A stretch of DNA of 12,325 bases from Bacillota bacterium (GTDB lineage: Bacteria; Bacillota; Clostridia; Lachnospirales; Lachnospiraceae). Made by a program: the position numbers and the translations under genes. This document shows, piece by piece, positions 1-5,593 of the stretch. The stretch covers positions 1 through 12,325 of the forward strand of contig JAEZJW010000047.1 of NCBI GenBank assembly GCA_023415595.1, in the 5' to 3' direction. Under the pieces are notes generated by a model. It was not told where the DNA came from. It was given only the letters and a program-made list of their open reading frames with translations, and did no database searches. Every line of letters starts with the position of its first letter. Position 1 is the first letter of the stretch.

Positions 1-9
1 TTGCTATTA

Positions 10-15
10 TATAAT
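10..15 (+). promoter_or_regulatory. Possible -10 box of the tRNA operon promoter
   Basis: A perfect TATAAT lies about 55 bases before the first tRNA. Its -35 element would fall before the start of the window, so only half of the promoter can be judged. Transcription would begin near position 22. Confidence 0.35.
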
Positions 16-69
16 AAATCTTGCGTCACGGCTGGAACGAGCGAAAAGCCTTGAAAATGCACAAGTTGT

Positions 70-144
70 CGGGGTGTGGCTCAGCTTGGCTAGAGTGCTT
101 GATTTGGGATCAAGAGGTCGCAGGTTCGAATCCTGTCACCCCGA
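70..144 (+). tRNA. tRNA-Pro (TGG)
   Basis: A full cloverleaf can be drawn. The acceptor strands CGGGGTG (70-76) and CACCCCG (137-143) pair perfectly and the discriminator is A144. The anticodon stem CTTGA/TCAAG encloses a seven-base loop with TGG at 105-107, and the T loop reads GGTTCGAATCC. It starts with C, as proline tRNAs commonly do. The 3' CCA is not encoded, so it must be added by the CCA-adding enzyme. It is the first of six tRNAs in one transcription unit. Confidence 0.97.
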
Positions 145-222
145 TTTATCAGAAGCTGTTCCGGGGCAGATGCCTGAATAATAAGTATGACGCATACACA
201 AAATAAAAGAGAATATAATTAT

Positions 223-293
223 GCGGGTGTAGTTCAATGGTAGAACACTAGCCTTCCAAGCTAGATACGTGGGTTCGATTCCCATCACCCGCT
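223..293 (+). tRNA. tRNA-Gly (TCC)
   Basis: The acceptor strands GCGGGTG (223-229) and CACCCGC (286-292) pair perfectly, with discriminator T293. The anticodon stem CTAGC/GCTAG holds the loop CTTCCAA with anticodon TCC at 255-257. The T arm reads GGGTTCGATTCCC. CCA is not encoded. The spacer before it (145-222) contains the small hairpin GTATG-ACG-CATAC at 185-197. Confidence 0.97.
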
Positions 294-330
294 TGATATC
301 TGGCCATATGCCGATATCGTAATTTCATAT

Positions 331-404
331 GTGCTAGTAGCTCAGTTGGATAGAGCAATGGCCTTCTAAGCCATGTGTCGGGGGTTCGAATCCCTTCTGG
401 CACA
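331..404 (+). tRNA. tRNA-Arg (TCT)
   Basis: The acceptor strands GTGCTAG (331-337) and CTGGCAC (397-403) pair with one G-T wobble, and the discriminator is A404. The anticodon stem ATGGC/GCCAT encloses CTTCTAA, giving anticodon TCT at 365-367, which reads AGA/AGG codons. CCA is not encoded. The spacer before it carries a 9-bp hairpin at 295-318, with GATATC at both ends and a GGC/GCC inner stem. Confidence 0.97.
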
Positions 405-468
405 TTTTTCATCTGGAGACATATCCTAAGGTGGAATATGTAATAATAGATATCAAAAATTAAATTAT

Positions 469-543
469 GGTGGGTATAGCGCAGTTGGTTAGCGCGCCAG
501 ATTGTGGCTCTGGAGGCCAAGGGTTCGAATCCCTTTACCCACC
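469..543 (+). tRNA. tRNA-His (GTG)
   Basis: The acceptor strands GTGGGTA (470-476) and TACCCAC (536-542) pair perfectly. The anticodon GTG is at 504-506 in stem CCAGA/TCTGG. The base before the acceptor stem is G469, and the discriminator is C543. These are the G(-1):C73 identity pair of histidine tRNAs, so the feature is drawn from 469. CCA is not encoded. The spacer before it has a bulged hairpin at 420-440. Confidence 0.97.
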
Positions 544-549
544 CTGTTG

Positions 550-583
550 AATGAAAAGCTTTTCCTAGAAAAGTCTTTTCATT
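550..583 (+). other. Long AU-rich hairpin in the His-Gln tRNA spacer
   Basis: AATGAAAAG (550-558) pairs with CTTTTCATT (575-583), and inside it CTTTTC (559-564) pairs with GAAAAG (568-573). This gives a 15-bp stem with a three-base loop and one bulged T. It is followed by TTCTCT, a poor T-run, and by tRNA-Gln eight bases further on. It may be an RNA processing signal or a weak attenuator rather than a full terminator. Confidence 0.55.
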
Positions 584-591
584 TTCTCTAT

Positions 592-663
592 AGGGCTATC
601 GCCAAGCGGTAAGGCACAGGACTTTGACTCCTGCAGTCGGTGGTTCGAATCCACCTAGCCCTG
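592..663 (+). tRNA. tRNA-Gln (TTG)
   Basis: The acceptor strands AGGGCTA (592-598) and TAGCCCT (656-662) pair perfectly, with discriminator G663. The anticodon stem CAGGA/TCCTG holds CTTTGAC, giving anticodon TTG at 624-626. The D-arm sequence GCCAAGCGGTAAGGC is typical of bacterial glutamine tRNAs. The first acceptor pair is A-T rather than the U-A common in this family. CCA is not encoded. Confidence 0.96.
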
Positions 664-696
664 TCACCGGTTGCTAGTCTTCCGGTTTGGTATATG

Positions 697-750
697 TATA
701 TCCCGGTAACAGGGCTTGCCCTGTATATCCCAACAACAGGGCTTGCCCTG
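697..750 (+). repeat. 27-bp tandem duplication containing CAGGGCTTGCCCTG
   Basis: Two 27-bp units lie head to tail at 697-723 and 724-750 and differ at three neighbouring bases (GGT versus AAC). Each ends in CAGGGCTTGCCCTG, which folds into a 5-6 bp GC-rich hairpin. The repeat fills most of the spacer between tRNA-Gln and tRNA-Leu. It was probably created by slippage or unequal exchange. No known element is recognised. Confidence 0.85.
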
Positions 751-776
751 CTTGCAACACTAACTAAATAAAATAT

Positions 777-856
777 GCGGATATGGCGGAATTGGCAGAC
801 GCGCTAGACTTAGGATCTAGTGGGAGACCGTGCAGGTTCAAGTCCTGTTATCCGCA
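777..856 (+). tRNA. tRNA-Leu (TAG)
   Basis: The acceptor strands GCGGATA (777-783) and TATCCGC (849-855) pair perfectly, and the discriminator is A856. The anticodon stem CTAGA/TCTAG encloses CTTAGGA, giving anticodon TAG at 811-813. The 11-base variable region (821-831) and the D arm GGCGGAATTGGCAGAC mark it as a class II leucine tRNA, though the variable arm is short. CCA is not encoded. It is the last tRNA before the terminator. Confidence 0.96.
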
Positions 857-863
857 GTATGGG

Positions 864-902
864 AAAGTGGGTTGTGCATTTAAAATGCACAGCCCACTTT
901 TT
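864..902 (+). terminator. Intrinsic terminator of the tRNA operon
   Basis: A stem of about 17 bp begins AAAGTGGG and returns as CCCACTTT, with a short AT loop, one G-T wobble and a run of five T (898-902). It begins seven bases after tRNA-Leu and is the strongest terminator in the window. Confidence 0.92.
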
Positions 903-914
903 CCATGTATCCTA

Positions 915-940
915 TCAGATCATCTATACGGATGGTCTGA
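915..940 (+). other. Hairpin between the tRNA terminator and the kinase promoter
   Basis: TCAGATCATC (915-924) and GATGGTCTGA (931-940) form a 10-bp stem with one G-T wobble and a six-base loop. No T-run follows. It lies upstream of the -35 box of the kinase gene, so it could be a protein binding site or a relic. Apart from this and the terminator, no gene is seen between 857 and 1038. Confidence 0.4.
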
Positions 941-966
941 CTTAGCTCCAACCTACCTGGCTCTCC

Positions 967-994
967 TTGACTTATCACGGATAACTTGTATAAT
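967..994 (+). promoter_or_regulatory. Sigma-A type promoter of the histidine kinase gene
   Basis: TTGACT (967-972) and TATAAT (989-994) are separated by 16 bases, a near-consensus housekeeping promoter. Transcription would start near 1001, leaving a leader of about 38 bases before the ATG at 1039. Confidence 0.75.
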
Positions 995-999
995 ACAAG
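985..999 (+). promoter_or_regulatory. Perfect 15-bp palindrome over the -10 box (candidate operator)
   Basis: CTTGTATAATACAAG is a perfect inverted repeat of 7-bp arms around a central A, and it contains the whole TATAAT box. A dimeric repressor bound here would block RNA polymerase. The regulator is unknown. The AT-rich -10 box itself accounts for part of the symmetry. Confidence 0.45.
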
Positions 1000-1038
1000 A
1001 AAGATGGTGATATATGTATGAGATCAGGAGAAAAACAG

Positions 1039-2520
1039 ATGGACTATATTAATAAGAGCAGATACAGAATTCTGCTGTTGTTTGTTATCACAATAGGAGC
1101 TAATATTGTAACAACCTTAATGCTTCTGGGATTAAAGGGGTTGGGATTTAGGGAGAATAATCTTGTTTTAGCCAACATATTATCCGTACTGATAACCTCA
1201 CTCTTAACCAGGAGTTACGTCTATAGTATCCTGGCATCTATTCTGTCAATGCTATCCTTAAGCTATTTCTTTATAAGACCAATATACTCTCTTAAGGTAT
1301 ATGACAAGGAGTATATTTTAACTTATATTGTTATGCTCATATCCTCCCTAATCACCAGTACTCAGGCAAACAAACTGGTGCGCTCGAAGAATCTGGCAGA
1401 CCAGAATGAACGCCAATCCAGGCTGCTTTACAGGATTACGAGTCAGCTGGCGAAAACCAGTGAAATCGTGGAGGCATTTTCTGTGGCGGCAGAGTTCATT
1501 CAAAACCATTATGAATGTGATATTGCCGCAGTCATCCTTGATTCCATGGGTAAGAATAATATCATGCTATCCATACCGAAGGGAACGGGACATACCTCAG
1601 CGGAGCATATGGAAATCAATCAATTGAACGACTTTCTATCTGCCCATTATTCCATTCCAGTTAAGTATATGGGGAGAACGGTAGGGTTCTTCTGCCTTCC
1701 GCATCAGTTAAAGCAGATGGAGGAAGAGCATCGGTTTATGCTGGATTCCATATTGATTCAGGTAACGAATGCGGCAGAGAGAATTCTGTTGGTAAGGGAT
1801 AAGGAAAATGCAAGATCGGATGCGGACAGAGAACGCTTCAAAAGCAACCTTCTCAGATCCATTTCCCATGATCTGAGAACACCACTGACAAGAATTTCAG
1901 GTGCATCTGAAATGATCAGTCATAAGGATAATATGGATGAAATAAATCTCTTGGCAAATGAGATAAATGAAGAAGCAAATTGGCTGATGAGATTAGTAGA
2001 GAACATTCTGTACCTGACGAAAATACAGGAAGGCCGTCTGGTAGTGAGTATGCAGCAGGAGGCTGTAGAGGAGATCATTGCAGGAGCAGTCAGACGATCC
2101 CTCAAATATTTTCCCGGCAGGAATATAAGGATTAATGTTCCGGAGGAAGTGCTGTTTGTTCCTATGGATGGCAAACTGATTGAACAGGTATTGATCAATC
2201 TGATCAACAATGCAATAGAGCATTCGAATACCCGGGATGAGATTCTGGTTAAGGTTTATCCGGAAGGAGAACTGGTATGGTTTGAAGTAGCCGACCACGG
2301 AAGCGGGATCCGAGAAGAGGATATACCGAAAATATTTGATACCTTCTTTATCTCCAATCGTACACGTAAGGACGGGATCCGAGGTATGGGCTTAGGACTG
2401 GCGATTTGCAAAGAAATTGTAGAATACCATGGGGGCAATATCTCAGTTATGAATAATGAGGAAGGCGGTGCTACATTCCGCTTCTATCTTCACAGGGATT
2501 ATTCGTCAGAAAAACGGTAG
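1039..2520 (+). CDS. KdpD-like membrane sensor histidine kinase (short form)
   Basis: This protein of about 493 residues is probably a sensor kinase that phosphorylates the KdpE-like regulator encoded next to it. Hydrophobic segments between about residues 10 and 108 fit the four-helix membrane module of KdpD (DUF4118). A GAF-like linker (about 130-250) follows, then a kinase core. The core has the H-box SHDLRTPL with H277 as phosphoacceptor, the N-box NLINNAIEHS (N390/N391), G1 DHGSG (419-423) and G2 GMGLGLA (449-455). E. coli KdpD is roughly 890 residues, and its N-terminal KdpD and Usp-like domains are absent here. I chose ATG 1039 because AGGAG lies eight bases upstream; an ATG at 1018 has no good site. 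The gene is monocistronic, and its last 22 bases overlap the end of the convergent regulator gene. The signal sensed (K+, turgor or other) is not shown by the sequence. Confidence 0.9.
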   Translation: MDYINKSRYRILLLFVITIGANIVTTLMLLGLKGLGFRENNLVLANILSVLITSLLTRSYVYSILASILSMLSLSYFFIRPIYSLKVYDKEYILTYIVMLISSLITSTQANKLVRSKNLADQNERQSRLLYRITSQLAKTSEIVEAFSVAAEFIQNHYECDIAAVILDSMGKNNIMLSIPKGTGHTSAEHMEINQLNDFLSAHYSIPVKYMGRTVGFFCLPHQLKQMEEEHRFMLDSILIQVTNAAERILLVRDKENARSDADRERFKSNLLRSISHDLRTPLTRISGASEMISHKDNMDEINLLANEINEEANWLMRLVENILYLTKIQEGRLVVSMQQEAVEEIIAGAVRRSLKYFPGRNIRINVPEEVLFVPMDGKLIEQVLINLINNAIEHSNTRDEILVKVYPEGELVWFEVADHGSGIREEDIPKIFDTFFISNRTRKDGIRGMGLGLAICKEIVEYHGGNISVMNNEEGGATFRFYLHRDYSSEKR

Positions 2521-3176
2521 CCGACACCAACTTCCGTAATGATATAGCGCGGGGAAGCTGGGTTCTTCTCTAATTTTCTTCGTATATTGGCCATAAATAC
2601 CCGAAGTGTCTGAGTATCACAATCCAGATAAGTACCCCAGACCTCCTTAAGGATATAATTATGTGTAAGCACCTTTCCGGCATTTTTAACGAGAAGAGTT
2701 AGTACCTCATACTCCATCGGGGTAAAATGAATTTCCTTCCCCTCTAAAAGGACCTTATGTTTATCCAGATCTATCTCCAGATCGGCAACCTTATAAAGCA
2801 CGGAGTTCCCATAAGATTTGTTATGCCGCAGAACAACCCGAATTCTTGCCAATAATTCTTTCACGCTGAAAGGCTTAGTAAGATAATCATCCGCTCCCGC
2901 ATCCAATGCTTCCACCTTATCATTATCCTGATCCCTGGCAGATACAATAATGACAGGGGTATTATATTGCAGTCGTATCTTCTTTAATAAATCAATTCCA
3001 TCCATGTCGGGAAGGCCCAGATCCAGAATAACAGCGGAATAATTCCTGCTCTCCAGCAGGTTAAGTGCAGTCTTAGCATTTGAAACTTCTATGCACTCAT
3101 AATTCTGGGATGTTAGTGAGAAATTAATAAAATTCCTTATTTGAGCATCGTCTTCAACAATTAAGAATAATTCCAT
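2499..3176 (-). CDS. KdpE-like OmpR-family response regulator
   Basis: A 225-residue DNA-binding response regulator. The receiver domain (about 1-115) has the acidic pair D9/D10, phosphoacceptor D52 in ILDLGLPDMDG, S79 and K101 in the usual places. The C-terminal part (about 130-222) is an OmpR/PhoB winged helix, with the typical ending RYIITEVGVGYRF. GGAGG lies about six bases before the ATG. Overall it resembles KdpE, the partner of KdpD-type kinases. Unlike the usual kdpDE operon, it is transcribed toward its kinase, with a 22-bp tail-to-tail overlap, and away from ktrB1. The kinase and regulator can therefore be expressed independently. No clear promoter was found upstream on the - strand. 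Its targets are unknown; the adjacent ktr genes are the first candidates. Confidence 0.92.
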   Translation of the reverse strand: MELFLIVEDDAQIRNFINFSLTSQNYECIEVSNAKTALNLLESRNYSAVILDLGLPDMDGIDLLKKIRLQYNTPVIIVSARDQDNDKVEALDAGADDYLTKPFSVKELLARIRVVLRHNKSYGNSVLYKVADLEIDLDKHKVLLEGKEIHFTPMEYEVLTLLVKNAGKVLTHNYILKEVWGTYLDCDTQTLRVFMANIRRKLEKNPASPRYIITEVGVGYRFSDE

Positions 3177-3339
3177 GTTATCCTCCGGTTCGGCAGCTAC
3201 ATAAAATATATCGGATTATTTCCAGCTTTCCTCCTGATTATAACCCAAAGAAGGAGCATTTTCAAAGTGATCAGTCCATATTAACACAATATTTATACTG
3301 GAATTTAAAATCTTAATAACATATTAATGATTCCTGTGC

Positions 3340-3345
3340 TAAAAT
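3340..3345 (+). promoter_or_regulatory. Extended -10 promoter candidate for ktrB1-ktrA1
   Basis: TAAAAT preceded by TGC makes an extended -10 motif, with no good -35 upstream. Transcription would start near 3351, just at the edge of the CRP/FNR-like palindrome. A second possible -10, TAGAAT at 3391-3396, would place the start near 3403. That would leave almost no leader and remove the GAGG ribosome binding site. The rest of the 3177-3416 intergenic region is AT-rich and holds no gene that I can see. Confidence 0.45.
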
Positions 3346-3351
3346 AGACTA

Positions 3352-3369
3352 CTGTGATGTATATCACAG
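3352..3369 (+). promoter_or_regulatory. CRP/FNR-family-like palindrome upstream of ktrB1
   Basis: CTGTGATGTATATCACAG has perfect 7-bp arms around GTAT and contains TGTGA-N6-TCACA, the core of the classical CRP site. With the -10 at 3340-3345 it would overlap or follow the start site and suggest repression. With the -10 at 3391-3396 its centre would lie about 42 bases upstream of the start, the class II activator position. The binding protein is not known. Confidence 0.55.
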
Positions 3370-3416
3370 AACTGTTGATATAACAAAATGTAGAATTAGA
3401 GGATGAGTGTTTACTA

Positions 3417-4709
3417 ATGGACAGATTAAAAAAGATGCGCCCGGGACGTTTTCTGGTATTAGGCTTTGCTTTAGTGATATTCCTAGGTGCTGTATTATTG
3501 TTCCTTCCTATCTCACATAATATTGGGGTAGATGTTTCTTTTATTGATGCTTTATTTACATCAACCAGTGCAGTATGTGTGACAGGTCTGATTACTGTGG
3601 ATACAGCTGATGCTTATAATGTATTCGGAAGGACGGTTATTGCCATACTGATCCAGATCGGCGGTCTGGGTGTGGCTTCAGTCGGCGTCAGTTTCATACT
3701 GCTTGCCAGGAAGAAGGTTACCTTCAAGGACCGGGTGCTGGTAAAGGAAGCCTTGAATCTGGATACCATGAAGGGTATCGTAAAATTGGTAAAAGCAGTA
3801 CTGATCACCACGATCTGTTTTGAGTCGATCGGTGCGGTTTTAAGCTTTGCGGTTTTCTCCAGACATATGCCGTTCTGGAATGCGGTTGGGACCAGTATAT
3901 TCCACGCAGTTTCCTCCTTTAATAACGCAGGCTTTGACGTATTGGGGGGATTTAGGAGTTTGATTGGGTACGAGGGAAATGTTCTCCTGAATCTTACAAC
4001 CTGTGGGTTGATTATTTTTGGCGGTCTGGGCTTTGTTGTAATTAAAGAGATTATCAATAAACATCACTTCAGGAAATTCAGCCTTCATACCAAAATAGTT
4101 ATAACGATGACTGCATTTCTGCTGATCTCCGGTACATTGTTGATTAAGCTGACGGAAAAGGTTACCTGGCTCGGAGCGTTTTTCTTCAGTACCTCCGCAA
4201 GAACAGCCGGTTTTGCTACCTATAATGTTGGACTCTTTACGGACGCAGGGCTATTCATTCTTGTTATCCTGATGTTTATTGGTGCATCTCCGGGATCGAC
4301 CGGTGGCGGTATTAAGACCACTACAGCTTTTACGATGTTGAAGAGCGTTTACAGTGTTTCCACAAACCAGCACTGTAGCTGCTTTAAGAGAAAAATTCCA
4401 ATGGATATTATACATAGGGCCTTCATTATAACCTTGCTTGCTGCTTCGGTAGTGTTCGTGAATACCTTTATCATATCCATCCTGGAACCGGAAGCTACCT
4501 TTATCCAGGTGTTATTCGAAGTGGTATCCGGCTTCGGAACGGTTGGATTATCAACGGGGATTACGCCCGACCTGCATTTTGCAAGTAAGGTAATCTTGAT
4601 CCTGACAATGTTTATAGGACGCTTAGGTCCGCTGACGATTGCCACGCTTTGGTATTTTAGACCCATGCCAAACATCAGCTATTCGGAAGAGACCATTACG
4701 ATTGGATAA
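3417..4709 (+). CDS. ktrB: KtrB/TrkH-type potassium channel subunit (copy 1)
   Basis: A 430-residue integral membrane K+ (or Na+) uptake subunit of the SKT superfamily, which forms dimers on a ring of KtrA. The four pore repeats are all recognisable. The selectivity-filter glycines fall at about G57 (SAVCVTGL), G172 (SFNNAGF), G265 (SARTAGF) and G377 (GTVGLSTG). The intramembrane gating loop GASPGSTGGGIK is at 289-300. The length is normal for KtrB and shorter than E. coli TrkH. The ATG at 3417 has only GAGG 14 bases upstream, a weak ribosome binding site. A four-codon frame from ATG 3403 ends in TAATG overlapping this start. KtrA1 follows 73 bases later. The protein aligns without obvious gaps to the second copy at 6993 and is similar over its whole length. 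The symbol is given by family; NtpJ or TrkH naming is equally possible. Confidence 0.93.
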   Translation: MDRLKKMRPGRFLVLGFALVIFLGAVLLFLPISHNIGVDVSFIDALFTSTSAVCVTGLITVDTADAYNVFGRTVIAILIQIGGLGVASVGVSFILLARKKVTFKDRVLVKEALNLDTMKGIVKLVKAVLITTICFESIGAVLSFAVFSRHMPFWNAVGTSIFHAVSSFNNAGFDVLGGFRSLIGYEGNVLLNLTTCGLIIFGGLGFVVIKEIINKHHFRKFSLHTKIVITMTAFLLISGTLLIKLTEKVTWLGAFFFSTSARTAGFATYNVGLFTDAGLFILVILMFIGASPGSTGGGIKTTTAFTMLKSVYSVSTNQHCSCFKRKIPMDIIHRAFIITLLAASVVFVNTFIISILEPEATFIQVLFEVVSGFGTVGLSTGITPDLHFASKVILILTMFIGRLGPLTIATLWYFRPMPNISYSEETITIG

Positions 4710-4738
4710 ATCAGAGTTTATTTGGATATATCATATTA

Positions 4739-4772
4739 TATGCCCAGGAGGGTAAGGCCCTAATAGGGCATA
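4739..4772 (+). other. Hairpin in the ktrB1-ktrA1 intergenic leader
   Basis: TATGCCC (4739-4745) and GGGCATA (4766-4772) are perfect inverted arms. An inner AGGG/CCCT can extend the fold, which also encloses an AGGAGG-like stretch. The structure ends exactly at the real ribosome binding site, AGGAGG at 4772-4777. It could set the KtrB:KtrA ratio or protect the mRNA. The second ktrBA pair lacks such a spacer. Confidence 0.5.
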
Positions 4773-4782
4773 GGAGGAAGAA

Positions 4783-5454
4783 ATGCTAAATCATAAATCA
4801 ATCATAGAATTTGGTATCATCGGCCTGGGCCGTTTTGGAACAGCCTTAACGAAGACTCTGGCATCAGCCGGAAAGGAACTGATTGCCTTAGATACGGTTG
4901 AGAGCCGTATCAAACAGATCAGGCATCTGACCGATAACGCTTTTGTTGTTAGTTCCTTTGAGAAAGAGACTTTGATGGATTCCGGTATTCAGAACTGTGC
5001 AACCGTAGTGATCTGTATCGGGGACAGTATCGATATAGGAATACTTACGACGTTAAATGTAATCAGCATGGGAGTACCCAGGGTAATAGCCAGAGCAGCC
5101 AGCTATGAGCAGGGCTTGATACTGGAGAAGATCGGCGCAGAGGTAATTTATCCGGAGAACGATATGGCGGTACGTCTGGCTAACAAATTGATTAATACGA
5201 ATATCATGGAAACGATAGAGCTGAGAGGCGGGATAGCGATTACGGAACTTAGGCTGACTTCCAAGATATCGGGCAAGAGTGTTCTGCAATCCAATATCAG
5301 ACAAAAATTCAGTCTTAATATCATTGCCCTAGAGCATAACGGGGAAACCAGTACTGAGATTACACCGGATGTGATCCTGAATGAAAATGATTATATCGTT
5401 GTTGTTGGGGCAAGAGATAATATTAAGAAGCTGGAAGCATATTTAACAATTTAA
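4783..5454 (+). CDS. ktrA: KtrA/TrkA-type cytoplasmic RCK gating subunit (copy 1)
   Basis: A 223-residue soluble regulator that assembles as an octameric ring beneath KtrB and opens or closes the channel in response to nucleotide. The RCK_N domain (about 8-130) has the Rossmann motif GLGRFG at 14-19 and an acidic residue, D37, at the end of the second strand, as in NAD(H)/ATP/ADP-binding KtrA proteins. The RCK_C domain (about 140-222) is present. In Firmicutes this domain is known to bind cyclic di-AMP, which is possible here but not shown. AGGAGG lies five bases before the ATG. The gene closes the first ktrBA unit and is followed by a terminator. It is clearly paralogous to the gene at 8294. 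Confidence 0.93.
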   Translation: MLNHKSIIEFGIIGLGRFGTALTKTLASAGKELIALDTVESRIKQIRHLTDNAFVVSSFEKETLMDSGIQNCATVVICIGDSIDIGILTTLNVISMGVPRVIARAASYEQGLILEKIGAEVIYPENDMAVRLANKLINTNIMETIELRGGIAITELRLTSKISGKSVLQSNIRQKFSLNIIALEHNGETSTEITPDVILNENDYIVVVGARDNIKKLEAYLTI

Positions 5455-5477
5455 TCGTGTAGTAATCTTCATCTACT

Positions 5478-5505
5478 AAGGACTGTTTCAGGAAAGCAGT
5501 CCTTT
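5478..5505 (+). terminator. Terminator after ktrA1
   Basis: AAGGACTG (5478-5485) pairs perfectly with CAGTCCTT, with inner TTT/AAA pairing and a short loop. The T-run after it is interrupted (TTTCTGTTATT), so its efficiency may be moderate. It separates the first ktrBA unit from the CNNM-ktrBA unit. Confidence 0.68.
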
Positions 5506-5537
5506 CTGTTATTCTGTATGGAATTTTTAATAAAATA

Positions 5538-5546
5538 TGGTATACT
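5538..5546 (+). promoter_or_regulatory. Extended -10 promoter of the CNNM-ktrB2-ktrA2 unit
   Basis: TGGTATACT is an extended -10 element (hexamer TATACT at 5541-5546). No good -35 is seen at the proper distance. Transcription from about 5553 would exclude the upstream in-frame ATG at 5537, which supports the later start at 5594. Confidence 0.55.
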
Positions 5547-5593
5547 ATGTTCTGTACCTATGTATCGGAATGTACTTTTGGAGGAATATGATA

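Noticed and set aside
21..206. 61-codon open frame over tRNA-Pro
   Set aside because: It is a translation of the tRNA gene (the WDQEVAGSNPVTP type peptide often mis-annotated from tRNAs) and has no ribosome binding site.
248..520. 90-codon open frame on the - strand across tRNA-Gly, Arg and His
   Set aside because: It is antisense to three tRNA genes; peptides such as PEGIRTPDTWLRRP and GDGNRTHVSS are known artefacts of tRNA sequence.
697..750. CRISPR array
   Set aside because: There are only two adjoining units with no spacer between them, so this is a simple tandem duplication.
783..1010. 75-codon open frame starting in tRNA-Leu (MAELADALDLGSSG...)
   Set aside because: This is the classic false protein from leucine tRNA, and it also runs through the terminator and the kinase promoter.
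3177..3416. Cyclic di-AMP (ydaO-type) or other riboswitch ahead of ktrB1
   Set aside because: Such riboswitches precede many ktr genes, but the leader from the likely promoter is only about 65 bases, and no matching structure or terminator is seen.
3403..3417. Four-codon frame ending in TAATG at the ktrB1 start
   Set aside because: GAGG abuts its ATG with no spacing, so efficient translation is unlikely. It is kept only as a note on the weak ktrB1 ribosome binding site.
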